DNA of 64,000 bases. Origin: JAYODW01 sp038116745 (lineage in GTDB: Bacteria > Pseudomonadota > Gammaproteobacteria > Ga0077536). The position numbers and the translations under genes are program-made. Each line of letters opens with the position of its first letter. Position 1 is the first letter of the stretch. The notes below the pieces were generated by a model. That model searched no databases. It saw only the letters and a list, made by a program, of their open reading frames with translations, and was not told the DNA's origin. The stretch lies in NCBI GenBank assembly GCA_038116745.1, contig JAYODW010000017.1, forward strand, positions 18,802 through 82,801, in the 5' to 3' direction. Below are positions 24,545 to 33,560 of this stretch, piece by piece.

Positions 24545-25528
24545 ATGGAGACTCGGACGACCGGGCAGCACGCGTCAGGACATCGTAGCTTTTCATGGCT
24601 GATAGTCCTGTCTGCGCTGCTGCTCAGCGGCTGCGAGGCGCCGCTGGTGCTGGACGGTGTTGAAGCGCGGCGAGCTGAGCCGATCCACCGGATGGATCGC
24701 TATCAGGCGGCGGCGCGGCAGGGCGACAACATGGTGGTCGTTGGCAATCAGGGTGTCATTCTGCGTTCAGCCGATCAGGGCGCGCAGTGGCAGCGCCAGG
24801 TGCTCGCTGGCTGGCCGGCCCTGATCGATGTGACGGCGTGTCCCAATGGACATTTCGTGGCGCTCGCGTATGACAAGACCATCTACGTTTCTGCCGACCA
24901 GGGCGCCAGCTGGACGGAGAAGTCCATCAACAACACGGAAGAGACGCCCCAGGCGATAGCCTGCGCGCCAGACGGCAAGCTGTGGATCGTCGGCAGCTTT
25001 GCCTACGTGTGGTCCAGCCCGGACGAGGGCGAAAGCTGGACGGAAAGTTCCAGCGGCGAAGACGCCATTCTGACCACGGTGCAGTTCTTTGACGCGGACA
25101 ACGGCATCGTCACCGGCGAATTCGGCACCGTGATGCGCACCACCGACAGCGGGGAGAACTGGGATCTTCTCGCCCCGCTGCCGGATGAGTTTTATCCCGA
25201 AGGTGCCTACTTCTCTGATGCTGAACACGGCTGGGTCGTGGGCCTCGGCGGCACTGTGCTGTACACCAGCGACGGCGGTGACAGCTGGGTGCAGCAGCCG
25301 ACAGGAACCCAGGTTTCTCTGTTCTCACTGGAGGCGCAGGGGGACGCGCTGTACGCCGTCGGCGGCGAGGGCACCATGCTCAGGTATGCGGACGGGCGCT
25401 GGGTGCCAGTGGATCACGGCAAACCGGTGCGGCTTTACCTGCGGGTGCTGCAGGCGCTCGACTCCGGGCGGTTGCTGATCGGCGGTATCGCCGGCGCGCT
25501 GCACATTTTTGACCCGACCGGCGCATAA
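24545..25528 (+). CDS. Ycf48/BNR-repeat beta-propeller lipoprotein
   Basis: The 327-residue protein has a signal peptide with lipobox LLLSGC, so C30 would be lipidated. Five Asp-box-like motifs follow (SADQGAQW, SADQGASW, SPDEGESW, TTDSGENW, TSDGGDSW), typical of Ycf48-type propellers. It is the first of four envelope genes; the RND transporter starts 11 bases later. Such propellers often accompany RND/MMPL transporters and DUF1302/DUF1329 genes. A scaffold or substrate-binding role in the periplasm is inferred. The ATG at 24545 follows AGAGGGGA. Confidence 0.8.
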   Translation: METRTTGQHASGHRSFSWLIVLSALLLSGCEAPLVLDGVEARRAEPIHRMDRYQAAARQGDNMVVVGNQGVILRSADQGAQWQRQVLAGWPALIDVTACPNGHFVALAYDKTIYVSADQGASWTEKSINNTEETPQAIACAPDGKLWIVGSFAYVWSSPDEGESWTESSSGEDAILTTVQFFDADNGIVTGEFGTVMRTTDSGENWDLLAPLPDEFYPEGAYFSDAEHGWVVGLGGTVLYTSDGGDSWVQQPTGTQVSLFSLEAQGDALYAVGGEGTMLRYADGRWVPVDHGKPVRLYLRVLQALDSGRLLIGGIAGALHIFDPTGA

Positions 25529-25539
25529 GGGCAGCAGGC

Positions 25540-27933
25540 ATGGATACCAGCCAGATATTTCCCAAGTTCGGCAATTTCCTGTTCAAAAACCGCAAGGCTG
25601 TGCTTGCGGTAATTCTGGGCATCACGGTGTTCTTCGCGACCCAGATCCCGGCGGTGCGCATGCTTTCGGATTTTGCCGATCTGCTGCCGCAGGAGCACCC
25701 CTATATCAAGCTCCACAATTCCATCCGCGATACGTTCGGCGGCGCCAACATCATCATCATTGCGCTCGAGGTGGAAGAGGGCACTATCTTCACCAACGAG
25801 ACGCTCGATCGCATCCATCGCATCACGCAGAAGCTCGATAACGTCACCAATATCAACCACAACCTCGTTACCAGCCTGACCCATCGCAACACGCGGAAGA
25901 TCTGGCTGACGCCGGACGGCACCATCAAGTCGGTTACTTACTACAACCCCAACCGCGAAGCGCCGTATACGGCGGAAGAGCTCGAGGCAATTCAGCGCGA
26001 TGTGCTGTCGAGTACACGCGTGTTCGGGCTGCTGGTGTCGCCCGATCTGAAAGCCGCGCTGATCAAAGGCACGCTGAACGAGGGGCAGCTGGACTACGGC
26101 AAGGTGTTCGACGAACTGCAGCAGATCCGTACCGAGGAAGGTGCGCCCGGGGTCAGGATCTACGCCAACGGACATCCTGTTCTGGCCGGATGGGTTGATT
26201 CTTACTCCGAGCAGATCCTGCAGATCTTCCTCTACACCATCCTGGTGGTACTGCTGATTCTGATTGTCTATTCCCGCCGCCTGTACGGCGTGCTGTTGCC
26301 CCTGATCGGCATGATCCTGACCAGCATCTGGGGCGTCGGCTTCATGGGCGTGTTCGGCTACAACCTCGATCCGCTGATGCTGGTGGTGCCGTTCCTGATC
26401 TCGGCGCGCTCGATGTCGCACGGGATCCAGAAGGTCGAACGCTATTTCCTGGAGCTCGCGCTCACCAACGACAAGCAGGAGGCTGCCAGAAATACCTTTA
26501 ACTCACTGTTCCGTCCGGGTGCACTGGCCATCGTTGCGGACGCCTGCGCGCTGGCGCTGATCGGGCTGGGTTCGGTGCCGATCAACGACAAGATGTCGAT
26601 ATACGCCTCCTTCTGGGCGTTATGCATGGTCGTGACGGTGCTGGTAACAGTGCCGATGCTGCTGTCAATCCTGCCGCAGCCTAAGAACGTCGCGATGAAG
26701 CCGAACGCGCTGCGCAAGATTTTTCCCAAGGTGGCGCAGGTGACCGCAACCAACGCCCGTGCCCGCGCGGTGCTGTGGACCTGCCTCGTGATCGCCGTGA
26801 TCTCAGGCTACTTCAGCTCTTGGGTGAAGATCGGTGAGCCAGAGCCCGGTTCACCGCTGCTGTTCCGCGACCACGATTTCAACGTCTCCTCACAGGTTAT
26901 CAACGAGCGTTTCCCGGGCTCCGAGGAGCTGTTCATCATTGCGCGCACGCCCGAACAGAATGGCCTGAAAAATCCAGAGATTCTGCGGGCTCTGGCCGAT
27001 TTTCAGGCCCACATGATGTACGACGAAACCCTGGGCGGCACCAAAGGAGTGCCGGATCTGGTGATGCAGATCAACCAGATGACGCGCAACGACGACCCGC
27101 GCTGGGGCGTGATCCCCGGCACGGATTACGAAGCCGGCGGGCTGATGTTCACCTACATGATGTCAGCCCCGGTGCCGGGCGCTCTGCTCGAATACCAGGA
27201 TCCTGAAGACAAAGTCGCCAACATGGTCTTCTACTACAAGGACCACACGGGCGAGACCATCCGTCGTGCGATCCATCTGGCCAAGGAATGGATCGATACC
27301 GTGGGCTCAAAAGTCGAGGGTCTCGAGATCGAGCTGGCCGGCGGTCCGGTCGGGGTGACGGCGGCGATCGATGAAGAGGCCTACGAGACCAATGTCATCG
27401 TGGTGCCGGCGGTGATGCTGCTGATCCTCGCGTTCACCCTCTGGTTCTACTCGTCGCTGCACGCAGGCGTGATGATTTTCGTCGCGATGGGGTTTGCGAC
27501 CGCCATGTCCTACGCCTGCATGGGGATCATGGGCCTGGGTCTGAACGTGAACACCGTGCCGATGATCGCCGTAGGAATTGGGCTCGGCGTGGACTATGCG
27601 ATCTACATGATGGACCGCATCAAGGAGGAGATGCACACGGCCGATTCGCTGCAGCAGGCGATCACCCGCGCCGTGAGCACCACCGGGGTGGCAATCGCGG
27701 TGACCGCCTGCACCCTGATCGGCGGCATCATCATGTGGGTGTTCGTTTCCGATCTGCGCTTTCAGGCCGACGCGGCGCGACTGCTGTTCATCATGCTGGT
27801 GCTGAACGCCGCTGCCGCGATGTTCCTGGTGCCTGCCTGGGTGGACGTGTTCAAACCGAAGTTCATCATGCAGGCCGGCGAGGAGCGCTGGGAAAAGGGC
27901 GAGGGCGCGACGGAGGCGCAGGCGCCGGCCTAG
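25540..27933 (+). CDS. RND superfamily (MMPL/HAE3-type) transporter
   Basis: The 797-residue protein shows the duplicated RND plan: a first helix at about 20-38, a periplasmic loop, five or six helices (about 225-375), a linker, a second single helix near 405-420, another periplasmic domain, and a last group of helices (about 625-770). The second half contains GIGLGVDYAIYMMDR, with the membrane acidic residue typical of proton-driven members. It is hydrophobe-exporter/MMPL-like rather than AcrB-like in length. It would move a hydrophobic molecule with the neighbouring envelope proteins; the direction is unknown. Confidence 0.85.
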   Translation: MDTSQIFPKFGNFLFKNRKAVLAVILGITVFFATQIPAVRMLSDFADLLPQEHPYIKLHNSIRDTFGGANIIIIALEVEEGTIFTNETLDRIHRITQKLDNVTNINHNLVTSLTHRNTRKIWLTPDGTIKSVTYYNPNREAPYTAEELEAIQRDVLSSTRVFGLLVSPDLKAALIKGTLNEGQLDYGKVFDELQQIRTEEGAPGVRIYANGHPVLAGWVDSYSEQILQIFLYTILVVLLILIVYSRRLYGVLLPLIGMILTSIWGVGFMGVFGYNLDPLMLVVPFLISARSMSHGIQKVERYFLELALTNDKQEAARNTFNSLFRPGALAIVADACALALIGLGSVPINDKMSIYASFWALCMVVTVLVTVPMLLSILPQPKNVAMKPNALRKIFPKVAQVTATNARARAVLWTCLVIAVISGYFSSWVKIGEPEPGSPLLFRDHDFNVSSQVINERFPGSEELFIIARTPEQNGLKNPEILRALADFQAHMMYDETLGGTKGVPDLVMQINQMTRNDDPRWGVIPGTDYEAGGLMFTYMMSAPVPGALLEYQDPEDKVANMVFYYKDHTGETIRRAIHLAKEWIDTVGSKVEGLEIELAGGPVGVTAAIDEEAYETNVIVVPAVMLLILAFTLWFYSSLHAGVMIFVAMGFATAMSYACMGIMGLGLNVNTVPMIAVGIGLGVDYAIYMMDRIKEEMHTADSLQQAITRAVSTTGVAIAVTACTLIGGIIMWVFVSDLRFQADAARLLFIMLVLNAAAAMFLVPAWVDVFKPKFIMQAGEERWEKGEGATEAQAPA

Positions 27934-28085
27934 GGCGGCGCTGCCTGGGGGGGATAATTGTTGCGGGAACGCAACAGATAAAACTGCGGGAAACCTCGGC
28001 GTTGACGAGGAAAGCCGCATCGTTTGCAATGGAGCCATGGCTGCCTGTGGGAAATCTGCCACGTCCGGTGAGCCAAGGGGGAAAT

Positions 28086-29804
28086 ATGAAAACAGAAAAG
28101 ACTTTTGAGGTTGCCTTGGCGCGTCGGGTCGCAGGGCTGTTGTCGGGGATCCTGCTCGGCTGCATGTCGAGCGGTGCTTATGCCTGGCTCAACGCCGACC
28201 AGACGCTTGAGCTCCACGGTTTTCTCGACAGCACCACGCATCAGCGTGCGCACGGCTATGGCCTGTCCAAACAGCGCTTCCGCGGCCAGCTAGAGTTCTC
28301 CAAGCAGCTGTCCAACATGGGGGCGTTCACCGGAATTTCGTTAAACGGCACGCTGCGCGCGACCTANNNNNNNNNNNNNNNNNNNNNNNNNNNNNNNNNN
28401 NNNNNNNNNNNNNNNNNNNNNNNNNNNNNNNNNNNNNNNNNNNNNNNNNNNNNNNNNNNNNNNNNNAACTTCCGCGTGGGTCGGCAGCAGGTCGTCTGGG
28501 GTCGTACGGATCTCTTCCGCGTGCTCGACCAGATAAACCCGATCGACTTCTCGATTCAGAACATCTACGAAGAGTTTGAGGACAGCCGCATTCCGCTGGG
28601 AATCTTCTCCGCCGAGTGGCGTCTCGGCGCGACCAATATGTTCGAGGATCTCAACTTCCAGTTCATCTGGAATTTTGAAAAATTCACCCCGCACAACCTG
28701 GGACAGGGGGGGCAGCCGTACAACATCCTCCAGGCTGGGGACCTGTTCCGTGCGCTGGCTAACTGCTGGCAGAACGGGTGCACGGTGGCTAACTTCGCTT
28801 CGGTACCTCAAGTGTCTACCGGGAATCTAGCGACTGATTTCCCGGCTCAGACTATCGGTATCCGGAAAGTCCACATTCCCAGCGACCGCGAGCAGTTCGG
28901 TTTCCGTATGGAAGGCGTCGCCAAGAGCGTTGGCTTTTCTGTCAATGCGCTGACCTACCACTCTCAGCTGCCGTCTCTGCGCGCAGGAATTCCGTCAAGG
29001 AATCCGTTTACTGCGCGCGGATTTGATCTGAATTCCATCCCAGGTCTGGCGGGGTTCGATAATTGCGGCCCCGGCGGCTCCCTGTGCTCCCGCCCATTCG
29101 TCCCGGCCTTTGACGTTTACTTTCCGCGCATCTACCTGGTCGGTGGCTCAGCCGACTTCTACGTTGATAAGGTCAAATCGGCTTTTCGCGTGGAGTTTGC
29201 GTGGACCGATGGCGAAGAGTTCGCGGATACCTCGAAACAGCGGCTGTTCTCAGAGTCGGATGTCATCCGTTGGGTCGTGGGTTGGGACCGCCCGACCTAC
29301 ATCCGCTTCCTGAACCCGAACCGGACCTTCCTGCTATCGGCACAGATTTTTGGCCAGCACCTGCTCGACTACGAGCGATTTACCAGTCCTGACGGCACAG
29401 GCGGAAAGATCGGCTTCGCCGACTGGCAGCACAACTTCATCGGAACCCTGCTTTTCCAGGGCTTTTATATGAACGACCGCGTGCAGCCGCGCTTCATTCA
29501 GGCGTACGACGTGCGCGCGAAAGCGTATGTGATGTCTCCGGGCGTGGACTGGCTGGTCAACGACAGCTGGCGCGTGACTTTCGCTGCCAATCTTAAGTTC
29601 GGCCGCTCGCGCAACACGATCGACGACGGACGCACCTCAAACTCCTTCCCGCCGTTTACCTGCCCGCCCTGCGGTCCAGGTTCCGAGCACGCCAGCACCG
29701 GGGCACGTCTTGGCTTCGAGCCCCTGGGTCGTTTCCGCTCGGGTCCGATCGGCATGGCGCAGCACGAGGATGAGCTGCAGCTGCTGGTGCGCTATCGCTT
29801 CTGA
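28086..29804 (+). CDS. DUF1302 outer-membrane beta-barrel protein (interrupted by an assembly gap)
   Basis: The product has a signal peptide cleaved near SSGAYA-WLN and a barrel-like body with aromatic strand ends, finishing in LLVRYRF, a typical outer-membrane C-terminal phenylalanine. GRQQVVWGRTDLFRVLDQINP is the DUF1302 hallmark region. About 94 residues are codable before a run of 100 N (28367-28466). The frame continues on both sides if exactly 100 bases are counted, but the true gap length is unknown. It probably forms a channel for hydrophobic substrates and is paired with the DUF1329 gene downstream. Confidence 0.8.
   Translation: MKTEKTFEVALARRVAGLLSGILLGCMSSGAYAWLNADQTLELHGFLDSTTHQRAHGYGLSKQRFRGQLEFSKQLSNMGAFTGISLNGTLRATXXXXXXXXXXXXXXXXXXXXXXXXXXXXXXXXXXNFRVGRQQVVWGRTDLFRVLDQINPIDFSIQNIYEEFEDSRIPLGIFSAEWRLGATNMFEDLNFQFIWNFEKFTPHNLGQGGQPYNILQAGDLFRALANCWQNGCTVANFASVPQVSTGNLATDFPAQTIGIRKVHIPSDREQFGFRMEGVAKSVGFSVNALTYHSQLPSLRAGIPSRNPFTARGFDLNSIPGLAGFDNCGPGGSLCSRPFVPAFDVYFPRIYLVGGSADFYVDKVKSAFRVEFAWTDGEEFADTSKQRLFSESDVIRWVVGWDRPTYIRFLNPNRTFLLSAQIFGQHLLDYERFTSPDGTGGKIGFADWQHNFIGTLLFQGFYMNDRVQPRFIQAYDVRAKAYVMSPGVDWLVNDSWRVTFAANLKFGRSRNTIDDGRTSNSFPPFTCPPCGPGSEHASTGARLGFEPLGRFRSGPIGMAQHEDELQLLVRYRF
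28367..28466. other. Assembly gap (100 N)
   Basis: Exactly 100 unknown bases interrupt the DUF1302 coding sequence. A round 100 is a common placeholder for a gap of unknown size, so distances across it, and the contiguity of the two flanking contigs, are not certain. Confidence 0.98.
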
Positions 29805-29899
29805 GCAGGCCAAGGACATTTCAAGCTCCAGACGCCCGGGAAAGGATGTGCGATTTCCCCGACCCGGGCGCATCACTTAAGAATCAAGAGGACAGCACG

Positions 29900-31228
29900 A
29901 TGCAACGATCAAACCTGAAGCGCCTTGCCGCTGTTGCAATTGCCGGTTTCCTGGCCAGCACTGCGCAGGCCGACGATTACGCCTATACCGAGGCTGAGGT
30001 CGAAAACAGCTTCTTCCCCTACAAGACCTATACGCCGGAATTTCCGGGCTATGAACCCGGCATGGTGATTAACGCGAGCAATGTCGACCAGTTTAAAGAC
30101 GCGCTCGATCCCGGCTTCTATGACCATCTGAAGAACGGCCGCTTCGAGATGCAGACCAAGAAGACCGAATCTCTTGAGCTGCACCCGAACTACATCAAGG
30201 CCACGCGGGAAGCGGCTAACAACCCGCCCAAGCTGACCAGCGACGGTCTGGTGGAAAATTTCATCGCCGGACGCGCTTTCCCCAAAGAGCCCGACGGGAA
30301 CGATCCCAATGCTGGCCTGAAACTGGCCTGGAACTATCAGTACGGCTACAACTGGGGCGACAACGCGGCTATCTGTCCGTTTTACTGGAAGTATAAGGAC
30401 ATGAAATCCGGCAAGCTGGAGCGCACCATCAAGTGGTGTTTTCACTTCCTCAACTGGAAGCACCGGGTGAATCAGGACCCGACGCCAGAGTTCGCGGATA
30501 ACCCGGCGCAGCTGTTCCGCTCCATCTACTCCAAGGCCGACGAACCCTTCGACCTGCGCAATACGCAGCTGCTGATCCATCGCTACAAAAACGACCTCAA
30601 GCGCGATGACGCCTGGTTGTACCTCGGCTTCCAGCGCCGCGTGCGGCGTCTGGCGACCGGCCAGACAACAGATTCGTTCCTCGGAACGGACGTGATCATC
30701 GAGGACTTTGAGGGCTACAACGGCCGCGTCTCGGACTACGACTGGAAATATATCGGCACGAAAAACATCTTCCTGCCGTTCCACCGCCACAACGAGCTGC
30801 AGCTGACTGAAGACCACAAAGAGCCGGACGGCTTCCAGTATGTCGATTTCGGCGGCACCGGCGACTGCTTCCCGAAGACTACCTGGGAGCTGCGCAAGGT
30901 GTATCAGGTTGAAGCGACGCCCAAGGATCCCAACCATCCGCTCAGCCGCCGCGTGATGAACGTCGATGCACAGACCTTCACCATCCCGGCGCAGGCGCAG
31001 TTCGATCGCAAGGGCGACTTCTGGAAGACCTTCATGATCTGCCAGGCCTACCCGGACGAATACCATCCGCTCAGCGATGGGTCCGGCGTTTCTATCGACG
31101 ACTGCTTTTCGGTCGCCGACGTGCAGGCGCAGCACTGCACCACCGGGCAGTTCAAAGGGCTGGTGACGCCTGAAATGAACCCGCCGCAGATGTTCACGGT
31201 GCAGAACCTGCGTAAGAGCGGTCAGTAA
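29900..31228 (+). CDS. DUF1329 periplasmic/outer-membrane protein
   Basis: The 442-residue protein has a signal peptide ending in STAQA-DD and the DUF1329 pattern: an N-terminal region ending NPPKLT, the block AGRAFPKEP, the segment LLIHRYKNDLKRDDAWLYLGFQRRVRRL, and a late DVQAQHCTTGQ. DUF1329 proteins have a LolB-like fold and almost always accompany DUF1302 barrels, suggesting lipid or hydrophobic-substrate handling in the outer envelope. AGAGGAC precedes the ATG. A strong terminator follows at 31249-31278, so this is the last gene of its operon. Confidence 0.85.
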   Translation: MQRSNLKRLAAVAIAGFLASTAQADDYAYTEAEVENSFFPYKTYTPEFPGYEPGMVINASNVDQFKDALDPGFYDHLKNGRFEMQTKKTESLELHPNYIKATREAANNPPKLTSDGLVENFIAGRAFPKEPDGNDPNAGLKLAWNYQYGYNWGDNAAICPFYWKYKDMKSGKLERTIKWCFHFLNWKHRVNQDPTPEFADNPAQLFRSIYSKADEPFDLRNTQLLIHRYKNDLKRDDAWLYLGFQRRVRRLATGQTTDSFLGTDVIIEDFEGYNGRVSDYDWKYIGTKNIFLPFHRHNELQLTEDHKEPDGFQYVDFGGTGDCFPKTTWELRKVYQVEATPKDPNHPLSRRVMNVDAQTFTIPAQAQFDRKGDFWKTFMICQAYPDEYHPLSDGSGVSIDDCFSVADVQAQHCTTGQFKGLVTPEMNPPQMFTVQNLRKSGQ

Positions 31229-31248
31229 GACCACCTCGGGACAGGATT

Positions 31249-31278
31249 GAAAGGGCGCTGCGGCGCCCTTTCTTTTTT
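31249..31278 (+). terminator. Rho-independent terminator
   Basis: A perfect 10-bp stem (GAAAGGGCGC / GCGCCCTTTC) with a 4-base loop TGCG is followed by TTTTTT. It lies 20 bases after the DUF1329 stop and 27 bases before dmpD, and should end the transcript that started at the dmpC-H promoter or at an internal promoter. Confidence 0.9.
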
Positions 31279-31305
31279 ACATCGGTTACACAGGAGCAGA
31301 CACAC

Positions 31306-32136
31306 GTGAGCGGAGCGGAAAATCCCGAGATTGCCAACAGCGTCGTCGCTGGCGGCATTAACACCAACTACCACGACGTTGGCTCAGGCAGCCCTGTGGT
31401 GCTGCTGCACGGCTCCGGGCCCGGGGTCACGGCGTGGGCGAACTGGCGCCTGACCATGCCGGCGCTGGCGACAAGCTTCCGCGTGGTCGCGCCCGACATG
31501 GTGGGTTTCGGTTATACCGAGAGGCCGCCGGGCGTGCGCTATGCGCTGGATACCTGGGTCGCCCATGCGATTGGTGTGTTCGATGCGCTGGCGCTGGACC
31601 AGGTCAACCTGGTCGGCAACTCGTTCGGCGGGAGCCTCGCGCTGGCGCTGGCAATACGTCATCCGCACAGAGTGCGTCGCCTGGTGCTGATGGGGGCGGC
31701 CGGGTTGAGTTTTACCCTAACGCCGGGGCTGGACGCGGTCTGGGGTTACACGCCATCAATCGAGAACATGCGCGGGCTTCTCGACATCTTTGCGTTCAAC
31801 CGCGAGCTGGTCTCAGACGAGCTCGCGAAGCTGCGCTACGAAGCGAGCATCCGGCCGGGGATTCAGGAGGCGTACAGCGCCATGTTTCCCGCGCCGAGGC
31901 AGCGCTGGATAGATATGCTCTCGAGCAGCGAGGCGGATATCGCGGCGCTGCCGCATGAGACGCTGGTGGTGCACGGGCGGGAGGATGAGGTCATCCCTCC
32001 GGAAAACTCTTACCGCCTGGCGCAGCTCATTCCGCGCTCTCAGCTGCATGTGTTCGGACGCTGTGGCCACTGGACGCAGATCGAGCATGCCGCGCGGTTC
32101 AATCAGCTGGTGGTGGACTTTTTCTCCGAGGGTTAA
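31306..32136 (+). CDS. dmpD: 2-Hydroxymuconic semialdehyde hydrolase
   Basis: The 276-residue alpha/beta hydrolase has the catalytic triad S106 (GNSFGG), D227 and H255, almost the numbering of DmpD (S107, D228, H256). It also has the meta-cleavage-product hydrolase oxyanion segment HGSGPGVTAWANW. It hydrolyses 2-hydroxymuconic semialdehyde (or the ketone from 3-methylcatechol) to 2-oxopentenoate and a carboxylic acid. GTG is the start, with AGGAGCAG upstream. It is separated from the other lower-pathway genes by the four-gene envelope module and a terminator, so it needs its own promoter or read-through. Confidence 0.88.
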   Translation: MSGAENPEIANSVVAGGINTNYHDVGSGSPVVLLHGSGPGVTAWANWRLTMPALATSFRVVAPDMVGFGYTERPPGVRYALDTWVAHAIGVFDALALDQVNLVGNSFGGSLALALAIRHPHRVRRLVLMGAAGLSFTLTPGLDAVWGYTPSIENMRGLLDIFAFNRELVSDELAKLRYEASIRPGIQEAYSAMFPAPRQRWIDMLSSSEADIAALPHETLVVHGREDEVIPPENSYRLAQLIPRSQLHVFGRCGHWTQIEHAARFNQLVVDFFSEG

Positions 32137-32137
32137 G

Positions 32138-32157
32138 GCGGCCATCCGTCTGGCCGC
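32138..32157. terminator. Hairpin between convergent dmpD and second DUF1329 gene
   Basis: A perfect 7-bp stem GCGGCCA / TGGCCGC with a 6-base loop lies immediately after the dmpD stop and before the stop of the convergent DUF1329 gene. No T-run follows on either strand, so it is a weak bidirectional terminator candidate. Confidence 0.4.
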
Positions 32158-32179
32158 ACCCGCGCCGCAGGTTTCAGGC

Positions 32180-33439
32180 TCAGCGCCCGCGGGTGCGCAG
32201 CGCCTGAACGGCGAAGTCTGACGGCTTTTGACCCGCGCTGCCGATGACCATGCGCGGCTCGAGCACGGTGCAGTGCTCAGCCTGCAGATCGATCATGGCG
32301 ACCGCATCCAGGATGGGCACGAACGTTCCCTGGTTTTCCGGCAGGTGATGATCCGGGTGTGAATAGGCCGCCACGGCAAACTTCCACAGCTTGTCGCGGT
32401 TGTCATACAGGCGCCCGTAAGCCGGGGCGTAGGTTTCGGCGTCAACGTAATACAGCCGTCGCGACAGCGGATGCTCGTTCCACTTCGGCACGGCTTCAAC
32501 GACATAAGCGCGCCGGAACTGCCAGGCGACCTGCGGAAAGCAGTGGCCCTTGCCGCCGAAATCGACAAAGCGGAAGCCGTCCGGCGTGCCGCGTTCGCCG
32601 AGGGTAATCCCATCATGGCGGAAGAAGGGCAGCAGCACGTCGCGTGCACCCAGGTAGCGCCATTCCATGTCCATGATGCGCCCGTTATAGCCGAGGAAGT
32701 CCTCGATCATGATGTCGCTGCCGAGGAAGGCATCCGTGTTCTGCCCCGTCGGCAGTCGCCGAACGCGCCGCTGCGTGCCGAGATAGAGCCAGCCCTCCTC
32801 CTGACGCGTGTCGTCTTCGAGGCGGTGGATGAGCAGCTGCGTATTACGGATGTCGGGCGGTGCTGCGACGCGGAGATAGAGGGCGTTGAAGATCCCGGAC
32901 GGGTTCTGTGCAATCTCGGGAAGCGGTGCCTCGACGACCCGATGTTTGAAGCGCAGGCTGGCCGCCTCAAACGACAGTTCGCGCTCGGCCTTGTCCGCGC
33001 GCATGTTGCGGTAGCGCCAGTAGAACGGGCTGATGCTGCCGCCGTCGCCGGACCAGGCGTAGCGCATGTTCCAGGCGATTTTCTCTCCCGCCCGGGGATC
33101 ATCTGCGCTCGGCTCAGCGGGAAAAGGACGTCCGGCGACATAGCCTTCAAGCTGTCCCGGTGCGCTGCCGAGTCGGGTCTGCCCGGCATGGCGCGCGGTG
33201 GCAGCGGCATAGTCAGGGTGTACCGGGAAAGGCTCGGTTGCGATGACGTTAAGCTCCAGCGCAGCGCTCTGCACCAGCTCGACCAGCGTCTCGTCCAGGA
33301 ATTCGGTATAGCCTGCAACGTTACCGGCATCGATGCGGGTACCGGGTGGTGGTGGTCCGGCAGCGCCTGCGGTGAATGAGAGACTGATGCTGATGAGGGT
33401 GGCGCCCAGGCGGACGCTAAGGGAGAGTAGTGGAGGCAT
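32180..33439 (-). CDS. Second DUF1329 family protein
   Basis: The 419-residue protein repeats the DUF1329 landmarks of the gene at 29900: AGRPFPAEP, SPFYWRYRNM, NTQLLIHRLEDD, WLYLGTQRRVRRLPTGQNTDAFLGSDIMIEDF and a late DLQAEHCTV. A signal peptide ends near SFTAGA. It is clearly diverged from the first copy and lies on the other strand without its own DUF1302 gene. It may serve another substrate or heterodimerise. The ATG at 33439 is used; longer frames run into the divergent dioxygenase leader. Confidence 0.82.
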   Translation of the reverse strand: MPPLLSLSVRLGATLISISLSFTAGAAGPPPPGTRIDAGNVAGYTEFLDETLVELVQSAALELNVIATEPFPVHPDYAAATARHAGQTRLGSAPGQLEGYVAGRPFPAEPSADDPRAGEKIAWNMRYAWSGDGGSISPFYWRYRNMRADKAERELSFEAASLRFKHRVVEAPLPEIAQNPSGIFNALYLRVAAPPDIRNTQLLIHRLEDDTRQEEGWLYLGTQRRVRRLPTGQNTDAFLGSDIMIEDFLGYNGRIMDMEWRYLGARDVLLPFFRHDGITLGERGTPDGFRFVDFGGKGHCFPQVAWQFRRAYVVEAVPKWNEHPLSRRLYYVDAETYAPAYGRLYDNRDKLWKFAVAAYSHPDHHLPENQGTFVPILDAVAMIDLQAEHCTVLEPRMVIGSAGQKPSDFAVQALRTRGR

Positions 33440-33560
33440 AATGCGATTAAGCGTACCGCATCCCGAAGGTACCATTCGCAAGCGGGATCGGGGGTACGGA
33501 AACCTGCAGTCGCCTGCGCCCAAGCGCCGCGGCGTCCGCGCTCTACCGGGGAGAAGATGC

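Noticed and set aside
27959..27976. Hairpin TGTTGCG-GGAA-CGCAACA between the RND and DUF1302 genes as a terminator
   Set aside because: The 7-bp stem has no T-run after it and lies within an apparently continuous operon; at most an mRNA processing or stability element.
32471..33379. 302-codon plus-strand frame opposite the second DUF1329 gene
   Set aside because: Shadow of the DUF1329 gene, which has all family landmarks.
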